Assembly (NCBI GenBank): GCA_022410635.1
Contig: JAJVDF010000140.1
Span: 2,233,449-2,297,448 of the forward strand
Direction: 5' to 3'
Length of the DNA stretch: 64,000 nt
Source of the DNA: Tretioscincus oriximinensis
Taxonomy: Eukaryota; Chordata; Lepidosauria; Squamata; Gymnophthalmidae
Both the position numbers and the translations under genes were made by a program. Shown piece after piece: positions 30,659 through 44,545 of this stretch (positions within the stretch are counted from its first letter, which is position 1; each line of letters starts with the position of its first letter). Under the pieces are notes generated by a model that saw nothing but the letters and a program-made list of their open reading frames with translations, was not told the origin of the DNA and ran no database searches.

Positions 30659-33464
30659 ATGCTTTCAATGCCCAGCACAAATGCAAGATCAAGATCCCAT
30701 AAATATACAGCTGAAGAACAAAGTATCAACAGCATTTACATGTTCTAACTGCCTAATCAAGATCAACTAAAGTATAAAGATTCCAGTTTTGATGCACTTA
30801 TATGTCTACTTGTCAGAGATACAAATGTAGAGTAAAAACTAGGGTACCAAAAACAAATACAATTGGCACAGTTTACCAAACTCCCTAAAAAACATGGGGC
30901 TGCTTGGGGAAGAAGAAGGAAAAAGAAGATGGCTAGCTACGTAGGTGGATAGACTCAATTATAACACCAGTGTAATGACAAACCCAAGAAAAATCATAGA
31001 ACACCAGTCAGTCTGGTAGAAGCAAACTCATCTGGTTATCAAGAATCTGCTGAGAAGAGATGGTATCAAGCAAGCAAGTTATTACAGCTCAGCAATCAAA
31101 CAATGGGTGTTTTGAACAATACCCAAATTAGCTACACAAATAAAATTTCAGGTCACGAAAGAGAGTCAAAAATCTGCAAAGATACAACAAACAATTGTAG
31201 CTTGCAACAATGTCAAGAACCAACACTTGAGGAGACTTGGTGAAAGGAAGCTCGAAGGTATAATTAAACAATAAAATCTCTGCAGATAGCTTTCAGGTTA
31301 TTTAGAGCCAACCTAATCAAGACTTCAATGGCATAGAAAAGGCAACAAAAACATCTTATATGCACTCCTGTGCATACATAAAATGCAAGTGCTGCTTTGA
31401 AAAACTGAGTTATTACCACAGTAGAATTAAAAAGAAAACATACAGAGATTACAAGGCAGTAGAGCTGCTGCATATTAAGGGCAGGGAGGGGGGGGGATGA
31501 GGGTGTGCTAGGTCAACTGTAAGAAAGATCCCCAATGGTTACATTAGGGTGACTCAAATGAATGCTGGATCCATAGTGTCTACATGTCACCATATACTAG
31601 GAGTGCCCCATCCATCCCTCTTTACAATCTAGAGACATAAAAATAAGACACCTGATGCAATCATAGAATATAGAAGTATCTGAGAATCTGTGCTTTTAGT
31701 TTTTTTCCCTATTTTTAATAACTGATTTTGATTTTTGTTGTTGTACTTGTTTGTCTAGATACTGAAATTTGAGTGAACATTGAAAGCCAATTAAATGAGT
31801 AGTCAACTAAATGAATAAAGCCAAAATTACAAGTAAAGTTATACTTGAAGTATTTGGCTTTCTCAAGGTTCTTCGTCCTTTCCCAGGCACAGGACAGTTC
31901 CCAAGGAGTTAGATCAGATGTTGTCAAACTAAGTTTTAAGCACCCTAGGTATAACTTCACTTACAATTCTTTCTTTATTTGACTATAACTAAGGCAACAA
32001 TGTCCATCAAGTTCCCCTTTTTCCAGATTTTATAATCAGCACTCTGTTTCAGTTATTAAATACATGAGTAAGGCACACAATTCACATTATGATCTATAAT
32101 AATGAGCAAACTCTAATTTTTTTCCTTAAAAACTCATCTATATTTCTGAGAATAGAATACTGATGGGACAACAGATGACACATTGGGTGGAAAAGTGGCT
32201 TGGCTTTCTTCTCTTAACTTGTGTACCCTATGCCTCTTCCAGTTTTCAAAGTACTTGGTGTCCAAATTGTTTTTCAAACGTCCACCTTAAGGCCCCAGTG
32301 CATTCCAAATCCTGTCTAAAATTCTAAAAGTTGTTCCCAGAGTGTAGATGTCAACAGAGCTAAAAAACTATAAGCTGATGAACTGTAAACAGGCAGCAAT
32401 GTTTTTTTCCAGCTTTTAATAAAGAAAAAAGCCAAGAGTGAAGCCCTGTGTGTGTGTATGTGTGTGCTCTTCATCCAACATTACCATTTCAACATTGTTA
32501 CCTAATATACAGAACGTTAGTTTTGTTTTGTGTGTGTGTTTTGTTTTTGTTTTTTGTTTTTTTTGGGGGGGGGAATCAGTAATCAAGAAGCAGAAAAGAA
32601 TAAAGGAAATTTGTTCTTTCCGCAGCTGCTTATTTTTTTATGTCCTAAATACAGCACACTGTTTGAATCTCAAAGATTTTTGCTCACCACACTAAAGGCA
32701 GAGAAACAATTAAGTAAAGCAATATGAATGGAATTTATTTATCGTTCCTAACCTTCCAAACCAGAACAAGCTAGTGTACTCAAGAACAAGGAAAGTCATG
32801 CAGTGCTTTGACTAACTATACTGCTTTGTCACCTCCAGCATACTAGCAAAATGGAGCCTTCACTGAAAGACAAAAATATCCTTTCAAATAACCTGATTTG
32901 TCCCTATTTCTTTTAAACTGCTAGCAAACTTAATTACTGTAAATTAATGATCAGTAATGCAATCTATACTTCAAGTAATTTGGATTGAAACTGATTTTGG
33001 AGAGGGGAAAAAATCAATTTCTATTGTGGTTTAAGAGATCAACAAACTCTAATAAGGATCTATCCTGTTCGGTACAGACTTTAATATCTAGATATCAGGT
33101 CCAAAACCTGGAAACCTCCTGTGGGTTGGGATCTTTTTTTGACACTGGCACTGATTACAAGGAACNATTCACTTCCATCTATAATGGGAAGCAGCTAACA
33201 TAAATCTACATTTTGATATCTTATTAGGATTACAGAAGCCCTGTCTATAAAGTAGGTCTGAAAATAGTACAGAAATTTCAGCTGGAGCAAACCACAGCAG
33301 CAAGTCAACCTGGACATCAGTCAGCAACTTGGGCATTTGTATCCCAATAACAGAGTAATTACACATAAAATGCTATGTTAAATAAAAACTTGATATGCAA
33401 GCAATAGAAACCAACATTAATCCAAAGTTTAGAGAGGTTCTTTTGGGATTCTCTTACACGATGA

Positions 33465-33895
33465 GGGTGGTGGTGGTTTAATTATTTAGAAATGCATATC
33501 CTGCCCTTCACCAGCAGATCTCAGAATGGTGAAAATACATGGGTAAAATATGCCAAATTATTAAGACATATGTAAAATAAACTTTCCTCTAATCAACCCA
33601 ATCTTTCTTGATAGGACAAAACTAAAGAGGAGTTAAGAATCAAAGGTCTGGCGAAAAATATTTTAAACAAGCACCAGAAATTATACAATATAGGTGCCTG
33701 GCAAACCAGCAGAATCAGGCTATTCCACACTACGGTGGGNGGGGGACCACCAAAATGAAAAACACTAACATTTGTATTTCTGAGAGGGGAGAAAATATAA
33801 GAAGTCCTGTTATTTATAATTTTAATCCATGGGCAAGTCTATATGGAAGAAGGCTCTTCTTCAGACTATGCGGTTGATAAAGGTAAGGCACATGA
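33465..33895 (-). repeat. L2-associated 3' repeat
   Basis: It starts with a reversed LINE tail ('taattatttagaaatgcatat', 'cctgccctt'). 'ataggtgcctggcaaaccag', 'ggctattccacactacggtg' and 'tatatggaagaaggc' follow, the wording of a repeat common in lizard and snake genomes that accompanies L2. Confidence 0.5.
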
Positions 33896-33949
33896 CACAT
33901 TTTATAAAGAAAACTATGCATCCTTGATTTACTGTGTAATGTTTATGTG

Positions 33950-34530
33950 TAGGCAAACTATGTGACTGCAAATGTTTGTTAGCCTGATCAGAGCCATCTT
34001 TGTTTCAACCTTTGTTAAAAGTGAAAGTGCAGCTTTAAGTTATTTGTCGTTGTTATGGGAAGAAATAGGGAGGTTAGCTTCAAATCAATATCAAAGGAGC
34101 TTGTACCAGTTTCAGCTGCAAGTTGAAGTTAGAAAATAATTAGGTGTTTTCAATCTGGGAGGGGTAGTCTATTCTCCCTAAGATCATCTGAAGAGAACAC
34201 TGTATTACTGGTAGAGTAGTAACACCTGATGAAGAAGGGAGAGGTTATAGGTGGCCAAATGATGTTATTTTGTATTGTTTCCCAATATGCTTTGGAAATG
34301 CTGTTGTAACATTTTGCTACCTTCTTACTTATTCAGAAATTTGTAACAAGTAGCTGTTTAGATATGCTTTGAAGCTATAAGGGATTTTCAATTTTATTTA
34401 CAACCTTGTAACTGGCAAGCAGCCCTTCAAAAGATACTATGTTTTTTCTGGATTATACTTTTGCTTTTCAATAAAACATCTTTATAGCTCTGGAATTTAT
34501 TCCCTTGGATTCTGGATTCCAGTTTCATCC
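33950..34530 (+). repeat. Possible solo LTR
   Basis: A 0.6-kb segment with an AATAAA signal at 34470 preceded by T-rich sequence and followed by a short U5-like end. It has no coding content. Neither terminal TG/CA boundaries nor a target duplication can be fixed. If it is an LTR it is an old endogenous retroelement remnant with no genes attached. Confidence 0.3.
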
Positions 34531-36604
34531 ATGTTACCAAGGTTTTACTGATGGAAAGTGTTTCTATCATAGTAATTAAACCTAACACACCGCTAATCAC
34601 TGCCTCATTCTTTGTTCTTCTGGAGCTGTTAGAAAAAGTAAAAGCTCTCTGTGACAGATTCCCCTTTCAACAACAGCCCTTCTCTGCCCCACCCTGCCCT
34701 CAGGTCAATTTCCAGAAGTTGTCTATTCATGCAACAGAGAACAGGGCACCCTATGTAAGGCAGGGTCACAATTCAACTGATATATATATCAAAATGCATT
34801 ATGTAACATTCAACAGAACTGCTTCCTAGAAATATACAATGTTTGTGTCTGCAAGGCTTATAAGGCATATAGACTAGCCATAGCATTCCTAACTTGACTT
34901 GTTAACTGGTTACTTTTCACAGCCAGGAAAAGCTAGGTCTATATTAAATCAAGTGATGTTATCGAGTAGCATTCCATGATTTACATATGATCATACCTTC
35001 TGTATGCCATGATTGTGAATATTAGTATTTGCTCTCGCTTACATACCTGACAGGTGTTCTGGAAAGTGCAGTGACACAACAATCACACCACAATGTGCAA
35101 GGATGTCACACAACTCCAAGTGACACTATAAGGTCCCAGCTTCCCTACTCAGAAGTTTGGGAGGAGCTATCTAGGAAGGGAAAGCAAGCTCCCTTGCATT
35201 CAGGACCAAATTCACCAGGTATACTGCAAGCAAACTCAGCTTTTATGTACAAAGGATGTAATTGGTTCAGAAGGCTTATACGTCTTGCCATATAACCTCA
35301 TACATAGATATCTATAACCTTCTTGCACAATTGAAAATCTACATGTTTCCATTTTTAAGACAATTGGATTTAACTTATAAAAAGTTAAATGATTAAGCAA
35401 AACCAGTTACTGCCCTGAGTCTTAAAATCAGCTTATAAAGCTTTTTCTAAGCAACTTCCACTGCATTTTATAAGGGACAAATGTGGTGCAATTTTGTTTG
35501 GCATAAACTGATTCTACACATCCACCCACATTGTTACAGTAACTATTTTTATCATTTAAAATAACTGTATTTTAGAAACAGATGCCAGAAGTCATCATGC
35601 ACAACTAGTTGTCCTTCAATGTCAAACGAACATATTGTTAAGGAAAGTTACTAAAATATGAAGTGTTATAATTTTAGAAAAGTAACTACTTCTCATTGTC
35701 TGTATGCTTGTAAATCAACAAGCAGCTTTCTAAACTTCAAAGTCCAGGGGAAAGACAGTCACAGTAACAAATACTTCCAAACTATTGCACTCTGTTATAA
35801 CACATCTTGATCATCTCTTAGGTACTGGGTCAAATGGACAATTTGCCAAACTCTCATTTCTTTATCTGGCATGATTTAGACATAAGAAACTAATGTCACA
35901 TCCAATATTAGCAGGCTCACATGGAAGCATACTTGATTAAGCACTAGGTATTTGGAAGAAAGTACTGTAAGTTTTTAAACATGCAACAATATCATTTTCC
36001 CCATCTCTACCTGATAACAATGGCTCAGTTGGGATAAATATGGTCTACGGGTTATTTGCATAATCTTTCTGATTCTGATGAAGAATACTTTCTGATGATT
36101 TAGGGAGTAATCTAGCATGCTCATTTTACCTCCTTTTACTACAGAAAGCTTTAAAAAGTACCCACATTGATATTATTTAGAACAGTATTTGCAAGAAACT
36201 AATTAAACTAATTAAAACAATTTAATATTACTAAATAAAAATCAGATAAGGTGCAATTATAATTCTTGATTAACTATTCAGAAATTATGATTAGTCTTTT
36301 CATTTTTTTCTACCACATTATAAATCAATGACACAGACTCTCCCACAGAACCACAAAGGATAAATCAATTGAGAAAGTTATCGCCTATATTTTGAAGCCT
36401 TCAAGTTTGATTAATATTTAATTTAAACCTGCCATTTTATCCACAGTAGTTATAGAACATACAGATTAGCTGGACAAAACATACAAAGCAATGGACATGC
36501 ACTTGTAATGGTTTATAATAGCCTGAATAAGAATGCTGCATGGTTGACATAAAACTTAAATATAAAAAATCTTGCTAGGTAAAGTAACTGTATTTTAACT
36601 TTTT

Positions 36605-36860
36605 TTAACTCAATTATCAATGCTGTCAAGTACCACTAAGCTGTGGCTGACTCCTGGGTAATTAACACCTCTAACAGTGAATCCTGCATTGAGCAGGAGG
36701 TTGGATCTGATGATTCTGTGGTTCTGTTCCAGGTCTGTTCTGTGATTCTTTGATTGATTTGAAGTTTCCTTAGCTGAGATGTAAAAGGGGTTTGCCAATG
36801 CCTACTTCCAGGCAGAGGCTGAAATTTTATCCGAAGAGAGAAGAAAATTTCCTTCAGTTT
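36605..36860 (+). repeat. SINE/CR1-like composite
   Basis: 'gagcaggaggttggatctga' with 'gattctgtggttctg' and 'tgattctttgatt' is the (ATTCTRTG)n end of an avian/turtle-type CR1. The flanking 'gggtttgccaatgcctactt' and 'ggcagaggctga' recur at 50885-50925. Confidence 0.6.
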
Positions 36861-37599
36861 CCTCTCAAATTGAAAATGGTAGTACATTATGCCTTCATCA
36901 TATATCCAAAGGAGGTATATGCAGACACTTTCTCAGCAAATCATCTTTTTCCAGAATTGTGCATCCACATGAGCCTTGTGCTTATCTTTTCTTAAGCAGA
37001 AAGGACATGCTATAAGATACAGTAGATTGGGGAATGTCAGTTTAAAACGAACAATTTATATAGCATCAAATTATTATACAAATATATATATACACATTTA
37101 CGGTCAATAAAATACTTCTTCAAATCTAGATGCACATATTTAATACATTTCCAAATATTTGGTTGTGCAGAATTGGTTTTATGAATGTCTCCCCTGCAGA
37201 CATTTTTTTTCTGAATTGGCCATCTTCCCACTTTCTAGTAGAAGGTTGGCCTTACTCCTAAATTACTCACAGTAGTCCCTTGTTATTTGGGTAAAGGTCA
37301 TCAAAAGCACTGCAGCTCATGAATAATGAGGGAGCTGACAAACAATTACTATCTGAACCCTGACAATTAGTTGTTTGGAGGTATCAAATGCATGAATACA
37401 TTTGTCACTTTTTTGGACGTGAGTTAATACAGAAAGCAAAGACAAGGCAAATCCCACATCCTTATCATGCCCTCTGAGACTTCAAAACAGCTCTACTATT
37501 TTGAAGGCAAATAAAGCTCTGCAAAAGCAAACAGAGAACCATATGGAAGAAGCAAGAAAGAAAAGAATGGGCTCTACTACATCTTGTATCCAGAAAAGG

Positions 37600-37690
37600 G
37601 TATTCTGGTTACTAGTGTCCTGGGAGGAGGAGGGTATTCTGGAAACTCATGGATATTAGTGTCCTGGGAGGAGGAGGAGGAGGAGACCCC
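37600..37690. repeat. Imperfect GGA-rich duplication
   Basis: 'attctgg..act' and 'tagtgtcctgggaggaggagg' occur twice, about 50 bases apart, followed by (GGA)n. Confidence 0.75.
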
Positions 37691-39044
37691 TAGAGTTACT
37701 GAAGGAGGAATGAAAGTTTAGTATTAATGATTACTACATTGACCATATCATGAATACAAAATACAAAATAAAACCAATAAAACTCACTTGTCCATTAAAA
37801 CATTTAAAACAACTACGGTCAATAAATCTACATTTAAAATAAATTAAAAACAATTGAAGACTGGGTTAAAACATTTAAACAATTACAGTCATTAGGTCTT
37901 TGTCCCCCCAGTTATAAGTGCAGTTCTATAAGTGGCTATAAATGCTCTCATTGTGGTTGGTTTGTCGGTAACTTTTAGTAATAAATGCACTTTATCTTGG
38001 TTATTCATTTTATGATCATTTTTCAAACATGGAGCCAGTAACTGCTCTCTGATAGTTTTATATAGGGACATCCAAGAAAAAAAGAGACATATCCTCTACA
38101 CTGAAGGAAATATGCCAGAATCTTCACATATTTAAATCCAACAATAATGAGCCATGAATGTAATTTAATTCTATACAGTAGAAAGATCTATTCCCTTCAC
38201 TGTTGTTGCTTGTCAAAGTTCAAGATAAGACCTTTGGTTGACTCCTGCAGGAATTGACAGTCTATGCTGCTAGCTTTAGACCTAACCAGCAGTCAACAAC
38301 TATTTATTATGAGTTTTCTGCCAGTATTATGTGCATCCAGAGTCCCATTCCAGATGTATTTGTGAAGTCAAAAATAAGGGTGTATCCAAGAACCTTCCAA
38401 CAGTGACTTCTAAATTACTCACAATACTNCATTACCCATCAGATCAGGAAATGTAGGCTGGAAAGTGACAGAAACCATCAATGTTCAGTTGGTTGTCTGA
38501 CAAATCCATCAGAACCAGCAGCCCTCATAAAAACAATCACTACTGTAAGTGTCCTTTGCATACCTCTAGATGAATTATCCTAGAAAATCCCATCATTGTC
38601 ATAGTGCTTTCCACACCAGTGTGAACATATATCATACACTTAGTAAATGGCTAGTATTTTGCAAATCATATTAAATCAATGCATAAAATATATATGGGTC
38701 CCCGAGCCATCTTCCATTGAGGTACGCCCAAGTAAATGGCAGAAACCCAGTTTCCAGCAAGCACANCAATTGCTTATTTATATTAACAGAAGTGCTCTAT
38801 GCTCTGGTGGAAAGAGGAGGAGCAGTCATGACATTTTGCCCCTATTCCTCATTGACCCCTTATATTTTCTTCCCTTCCCCTAGTGGGGAGGAGATAGGTG
38901 GTCACCACCCTTGCTCCCCCCCTTTGCCAGTCCCTCCCCAGGCAGGGAACAAATCTTACCCTATCCTGTTGCCCTCTCTCATCTTTCCTTTTTTCTCCTC
39001 TCCAGATTTGGCTGGCTCAGAGCAAAAAAAGAGGCGTCCTCCCA

Positions 39045-39415
39045 TATAAACAAGGGTAGCTGCAATATAGGCTGGGAGCTGTAGTCCACAGGGCCCCCCA
39101 TGAGCTGGGCACAAGAGACTGTCCGCATCTCTCACTACACTTCCCATCAGGCCCCATCGCCAGCAGCAGCACCTCACTCTTGTCCTTCCCACACTCAGGC
39201 TGCAGGTGCTGCTACTAACAAGTCTTGCTACTACTCAATGAAACTGTTGGGCATCCAGGCTTTTATAATAAGCACTTGCCGTCACGAAAAATGGCATAGA
39301 AGGGCAAGCAGAAACTCGGTTAAGAACCACAAAACCAGAAAACATAAATTCTACCAGAAGTAGAGAAGTTGCAAACTTGAGGTTTGTTATTGTTGACAAC
39401 CAGTATCACATCTAT
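39045..39415 (+). repeat. Unnamed repeat Y, copy 2
   Basis: Homologous to 30010-30135 and 30500-30540 (see copy 1). 'ctgggagctgtagtcc' is a motif widespread in vertebrate DNA-transposon ends, so it may be a hAT-like non-autonomous element. Confidence 0.55.
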
Positions 39416-40929
39416 ACAATAGAACCCAAATTTTAGTCCATGATTTTAATTGGTTACAGCTTTTATAAGATCTGTTTAGATTTTTTTTCCAAAATGGAAC
39501 AAAAACAAGCAGTCATCTTGAGTTGGAAGTGCCATAGTTTACTGGACCAAGAACATTTACAGGGGGGAGGGAACGGGAAGCGAACCTATGAAAAATAGAG
39601 AGATCAGCTATTGTGCTAATCCTTTCTTAAATTGATAGGTGTTAGGGCCTTGAAAAGGCACACAGAAATGAGACATGGAGTATTCTGTAGATAATAGGAA
39701 AGGTGCAAAGGCACTAATGTNAAAACAGACAATAGAACTTGCACAATAAAAGCAAGATGTATGATTGGTAATTGGAGAAAGGATTATCCAAGTGCAAGAG
39801 GACTGAACTGTGAGAAGTCTGCAACATCAAGCAACCAAAAAAAAAGGCATTAGCCCATCTGTAAAGAATATCTACCAACTAGAAAGAAAAAACTGCTTTT
39901 AATGCTTTCTTTTTTAAAAAAACTCTTACTGTGTAATTTTTCACAGAGTCATTGATAAAGAAAATGAGAAATGAGTTTATAAAAAGGGGAGAAAGGCAAA
40001 ATAACACCTAGAGCTATGCTGTCAGTTCACTGCCTCAGCACCAGAAGCCACTCTTTTTGTTGCTGTAATGGTCAAGTGATCTCTCTGGAATGAGAAAAAA
40101 AAGGTTGGATCAAATGTTGTCATAAAAAGGAAGCTCAAATGCAACTGGAAGAACGAAACTAACAGTAAATCCCCAAAGGCTGTTAAGTATCCCAAATCAT
40201 TTTCAGACTCTACAGAACACCTTCCAAAAGTACATTCACNCAAGCATGTAGCAACAAACACGACCAAGCCTTATGGTACCCTTAAGATTCGTCGAACTTA
40301 ATTATCAGAATTTATCAGCTGATTGCATGACTTTTGCNTTTTTCTTCAGAAATTCACATCTATTTATATTTGTATTTCTACACGCATCCCCTAGAGGAAA
40401 CAAATGATCATACAAGAAAAGTCAATTAATACAAAAATATATACGGACCATATAAATATGGAATCATTGCTGTATATCTAGTTGAAAAGGCTATAACATT
40501 TAAGTTCAAAGGTAAACATATAATATTACATATAAGATTTAAATTTATTCAGTTTACTTTGTATAAGTAGGTGTTGTAACTAGATAAAACTTTGTTTTAT
40601 TTTAGAGCCAGAAGAAGCAATGGGGCGAAATCCCAGGACTATCCGGAAACGGGATAGCACTTTATTTCTTTTTTTGATTGTTACTTATTTTCTGTATTAA
40701 AATGTATTATACTCTGTGTGAAATGTATATAAATTCGATTGTTCATATGTAAGATATACATGGTATTTATACAAATATAGTGATACCTATTAGGTATTTT
40801 TTGCACTTTGGCAAGTCTGTTGCCTTGCTGTGAATATTTGTTGGTATTCTTCTCAGTTTCACACAGTAGCCTGCCAATTCCTCCTGAGCTTTCTCAAGCA
40901 CAAGACCAATGCGAAACTTCCCCTTGCTT

Positions 40930-41165
40930 CAGTTATCCTGCCTGTCTTTCCAACCTAGAAGGGATATCTAATAGTGATGGATACTTCTGTCTTCCCTAAA
41001 TTTGTCTAACCCTGTTTTAAATTATCCAGGTTNGTTGCTGTCACAATCTCTTCTCGTAACTCCTAAAGAGCCTTTAAATGAAAAAATATTTTTCCTTGTC
41101 AGTCCTAACTCTCCTCTCCATCAACTTTATTAAGCTCTTTGTAAGGATCTGTGTCAACTATTAAA
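40930..41165 (-). repeat. Decayed CR1 3' end
   Basis: 'aatttgtctaaccctgtttta' and 'atatttttccttgtcagtcct' correspond to the reversed CR1 segment also at 51950-52060. Confidence 0.7.
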
Positions 41166-42184
41166 AGATTACTGGTACCAGATAACATCTTAAATTTTAT
41201 TGATTATGTACTGAGGACTTTTATAATAATAAATCTACATAGAATATCTACATTTATATCTACATAGATCTACAAAATCTATTAATCTCTGGATGAAATC
41301 CCCACTCAGTCATGAAAGCGTATTAAGTGACTGGCCCAATCACATGCTTCTTGATCTAACCAATCTCATAATTGGGGGCTAAAATGAAGAGGAAGTTTTG
41401 TTCTGCCCTGAGTTCTTTTAAGGCAAGATATAAGTATCATAAATAGGTGAGGTGAGAATGGACAGAAATTTAATTCCAAATGAAGTCTAAGACTCTGATA
41501 AACAACATCAGTGCTGCTTTGGGAGCTACTGCATCAACCATGTAATTTGGTTTTAGGAATACCTTTACCTGGATGTGACTGTCCTGAGATCTGCTGGGGA
41601 AGAGTAGCATTTAAATTGTTAAATTTCTATATATTTTCCAAAGTCACAATAGTCCCTGAAAGCTATGGATGACTGGAGTGATGTCATCAACATTCTAAAG
41701 CCAGAACCAGGCCAGCAGTGGTTGNTATGGAAGCTGGCCCTGCACAGCAGAAGGAAAAGGGAAGGAACAATGCAGAAGGAAGGAAAGAAGAACATGAAAG
41801 GTGAAGAAAAAGTCAGACACACACACCATTGCATTAAACTCCGACAACAGACTTATTTCATTAGCAAATAAATAAAGTCCTATGAATGCAGGATCTACGT
41901 ACATTTCCCTTAGTCACACAAAAAATGTTCCTAATTGCTCAGATATAATACTGCCATTTGTAGCTATGACTTGTTTTCTGTTACTAGAGCAGGACAGATT
42001 ATCATTTTGCTTCTAAAATGTGATACCAAATTAAAGAATTGTAAATTTTCAGTAAAGCATCCTGAGATCAATTATGAAAAAGGATGACACATGGGTGTAA
42101 TGAAGAAAATAGGTTTTTAGTGATATGTCTGCTTTTGTGCTAATAAAGAAGACTCCAATCATCTCTTTATGCTACCAACCATTG

Positions 42185-42265
42185 TGGATTTGATTTAAAT
42201 CATAATTTAAATTACTGCTCTGAAGGACTCTATTTTAATGATTTAAATCACAACTTAAATCACTA
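42185..42265. repeat. Degenerate TTTAAATCA repeat
   Basis: 'atgatttaaatcacaacttaaatcact' follows a diverged copy of itself ('ttgatttaaatcataattta...'), about 55 bases apart. The motif is common at the ends of old vertebrate DNA elements, but no family is assigned. Confidence 0.55.
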
Positions 42266-42879
42266 GCAAGGAAAGCTCTAATCATTTTTCATAGGAGTGC
42301 ATTACTGTTGTCAAATAACTTTAATGCATATTCAGGGATGTAAGGTTTATTAGAAGGTAGACTCACAGTAAGCGGTATCAAACAACAAGTCTGAATCTGA
42401 ATTTTCATCAAAAGTCTAGATTATAATTCGATAATTTTAATGCTTAGGCAGATATGTAATTACGAAGTCATTCAAGATAGAAGATAAACAAGCAGCTGTT
42501 CAATTAATTTGGATGATTATGTCATATGTCAGAAACTAGACAACAAAAACAGAACAAACCTATTCTGGGATAAGCAGAAAGCAGCACAAGGTCTAAAGGT
42601 TCAGACAATAATTTCCTAGCCTTTACTCACACCTCCAAATACATTTCAGCCATATATGGTCTTTGGAGTCATTTTTAACATACTTTTCAATGAACAATCC
42701 TTTTAGCAAATGGGCCTTGAATTTATTTTTATATTGACATGATTTTTATCAAGAGTTTGAGAAACATTATCAACAGATCCCCATTCTGCAACATCCTTTC
42801 CACAATTTTATTATAGACAACAAATGTTTCCTCAAGTTTGAATGAATATATCCTTTGTATTTTTTGCTTTATGCCCTAT

Positions 42880-43725
42880 TATTGACTGATGCCTGGAAGC
42901 AGAGACGGGGTGGATGAGGGCCAATAAATTGAAGCTAGATCCATATAAGACTGAGCATCNCGGATTGGTGGAGTTGGGAGATACCCTGTCCTCGATGGGG
43001 TAGAATTGCCCTATAAGGGATGAGTGCAAAATCTGGGGGTGCTCCTGGACTCTGCAGTGACACTTGAAAATCAGGTGGAGGTAGCGGCCGGAAGTACCTA
43101 CTTCCAGTTACATCTGGTTTGCCAGCTATGGTCACTTCTGAACAGGGATGATTTAGCCACAATAATCCACAATCTGGTAACTTCCAGACTGGACTATTGT
43201 ACTGCCCTTGAAAATGGTTTGGAATCTGCAGTTAGTACAACTGGCAAGACACATATCATGCTGGTCTTGAAAGAGCTGCACTGGCTGCCAATCCGCTACT
43301 GAACCCAATTCAAGGTGTTAACTTTAACTTATAAGGCCCTAAATAATTTGGGTTCCAAATACCCAAAGAAACGATCAANCTGCCCATGCCTTAAGATCTG
43401 AGGGGATGTTCTCCTGCTTGTACCACTCCTCTCAACAAAAGGANCGGGAACCCAGGAAAGGCTTTCTCAGTGGTTGCCCCCAGTTCCAAGGAAAAGTCTC
43501 CCACTCAAAGTGAATCAGTCACCATTATTGTATTATTTACAAGATTTTTGAAGATGCACCTCTTTAACCTGGCCTTTGATTGAAGAAATGACATTTTTCT
43601 TTCCACCTTCAGATACTGCATTAATGATGTTTTTAAAACAACAATTTTGTACTGTTGTNTTTATTATTGACTGCCCTGAGCCCTTCGGGTNTAGGGTGGA
43701 GTATAAGACAGAATAAATAAATGTT
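42880..43725 (+). repeat. L2 LINE 3' end
   Basis: Reads with breaks QNLGVLLDSAVTLENQVEVA, TSRLDYCTALENGLES and MLVLKELHWLPIRY, then KALNNLG-like and VAPSSKEKSPT-like segments. It ends '...gggtggagtataagacagaataaataaatg'-style. 5'-truncated at nearly the same L2 position as the copy at 10431. Confidence 0.87.
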
Positions 43726-44025
43726 ACCAACCTCTAAGGTAGCAACTGCAATTCAGTAGTAAAGCAAATTATCCCAAAAAGGTGGTTCATAGACCATCCC
43801 AAGCTTCTTCTCAGAAGCAAACCACTTCTGCATTTTTAGCCAAAAGATTTACATAGAAGCATCCAAATAATCAACCAGAATTTGGACATTACTCAGTGAC
43901 ATCCAGTTAACAACAAATATCCCATATTCTTAGTATTTATATCTGGACACCTAACATTTAATTTAGAGTGAGGTATATTCNGTATCTTGTATACTGATCA
44001 AACATAAGCTGTTCTTAACATAGAT

Positions 44026-44545
44026 CAGTGTGGTCCAACCTTTTTGTACCCGAGGGCCGATCAAACATCACTGCAGGAATGTGAGGGCCAGAATGACATT
44101 ACTACCTGTCCCACCCTGGAAGTAAAATCANTTCCTGGACGAGGCAGGAAGTGACATCACTTCCTGTCCTGTTCCAGAAGTGATGTAAGGGCAGGAAGTG
44201 ATGTCACTCTTGCACTCGCACTCCTGATGTCAATTCCTGATGTCAGACGGGNGGGCGGCAGGGGGCGCAGTGGGTGGATGGCGCAGCGGGGACCCAGCAA
44301 ACAGCAACACCGCTGCTCGGGGCAGCAGCGCGCTCAGGGACAGTGTGGCGGCAGCGAGCGGGGCCGGGGTAGAAATTTAAATTTGCTGCCCGCTCGCTGC
44401 CTTTATTAATGGCCACCCACCTGCCACCCCTGCTCTAAATTCGGCCCTGTGTGCACCATCAAGAGACACCCTCCTGAATGCCCAGTGGGCTGCCTGGCCC
44501 CTTCACGGGCCACAAAAATGGCTTGGAGGGCTGCATGTATTATCT
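44026..44545. mobile_element. hAT-like non-autonomous element
   Basis: Begins 'cagtgtggtccaaccttttt' with 'cgagggccg' and closes with 'cgggccacaaaaatggcttgg' and 'agggctgc', a pattern of hAT elements. Possible 8-bp target copies flank it ('acatagat' before, 'acattaga' after). The interior is unusually GC-rich and repeats the string 'ggaagtgatgtcac' or its reverse. The short plus-strand open frame at 44227 is not a gene. Confidence 0.6.

Larger units (their letters stand above)
30660..40925 (-). other. SPOP first intron, part 3
   Basis: Contains TG/TTTG low-complexity runs (32445-32470, 32520-32575), a LINE-type repeat (33465-33895), an LTR-like segment (33950-34530), a SINE/CR1-like patch (36605-36860), a GGA-rich imperfect duplication (37600-37690) and repeat Y copy 2 (39045-39415). 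30700-32400, 34550-36600 and 37800-39040 otherwise show nothing firm. A fragment near 39545-39635 may be a minus-strand tRNA-SINE head. Confidence 0.78.

Noticed and set aside
30513..30770. Poly-His, poly-Ser and poly-Asp proteins
   Set aside because: All are translations of the (ATC)n microsatellite in different frames.
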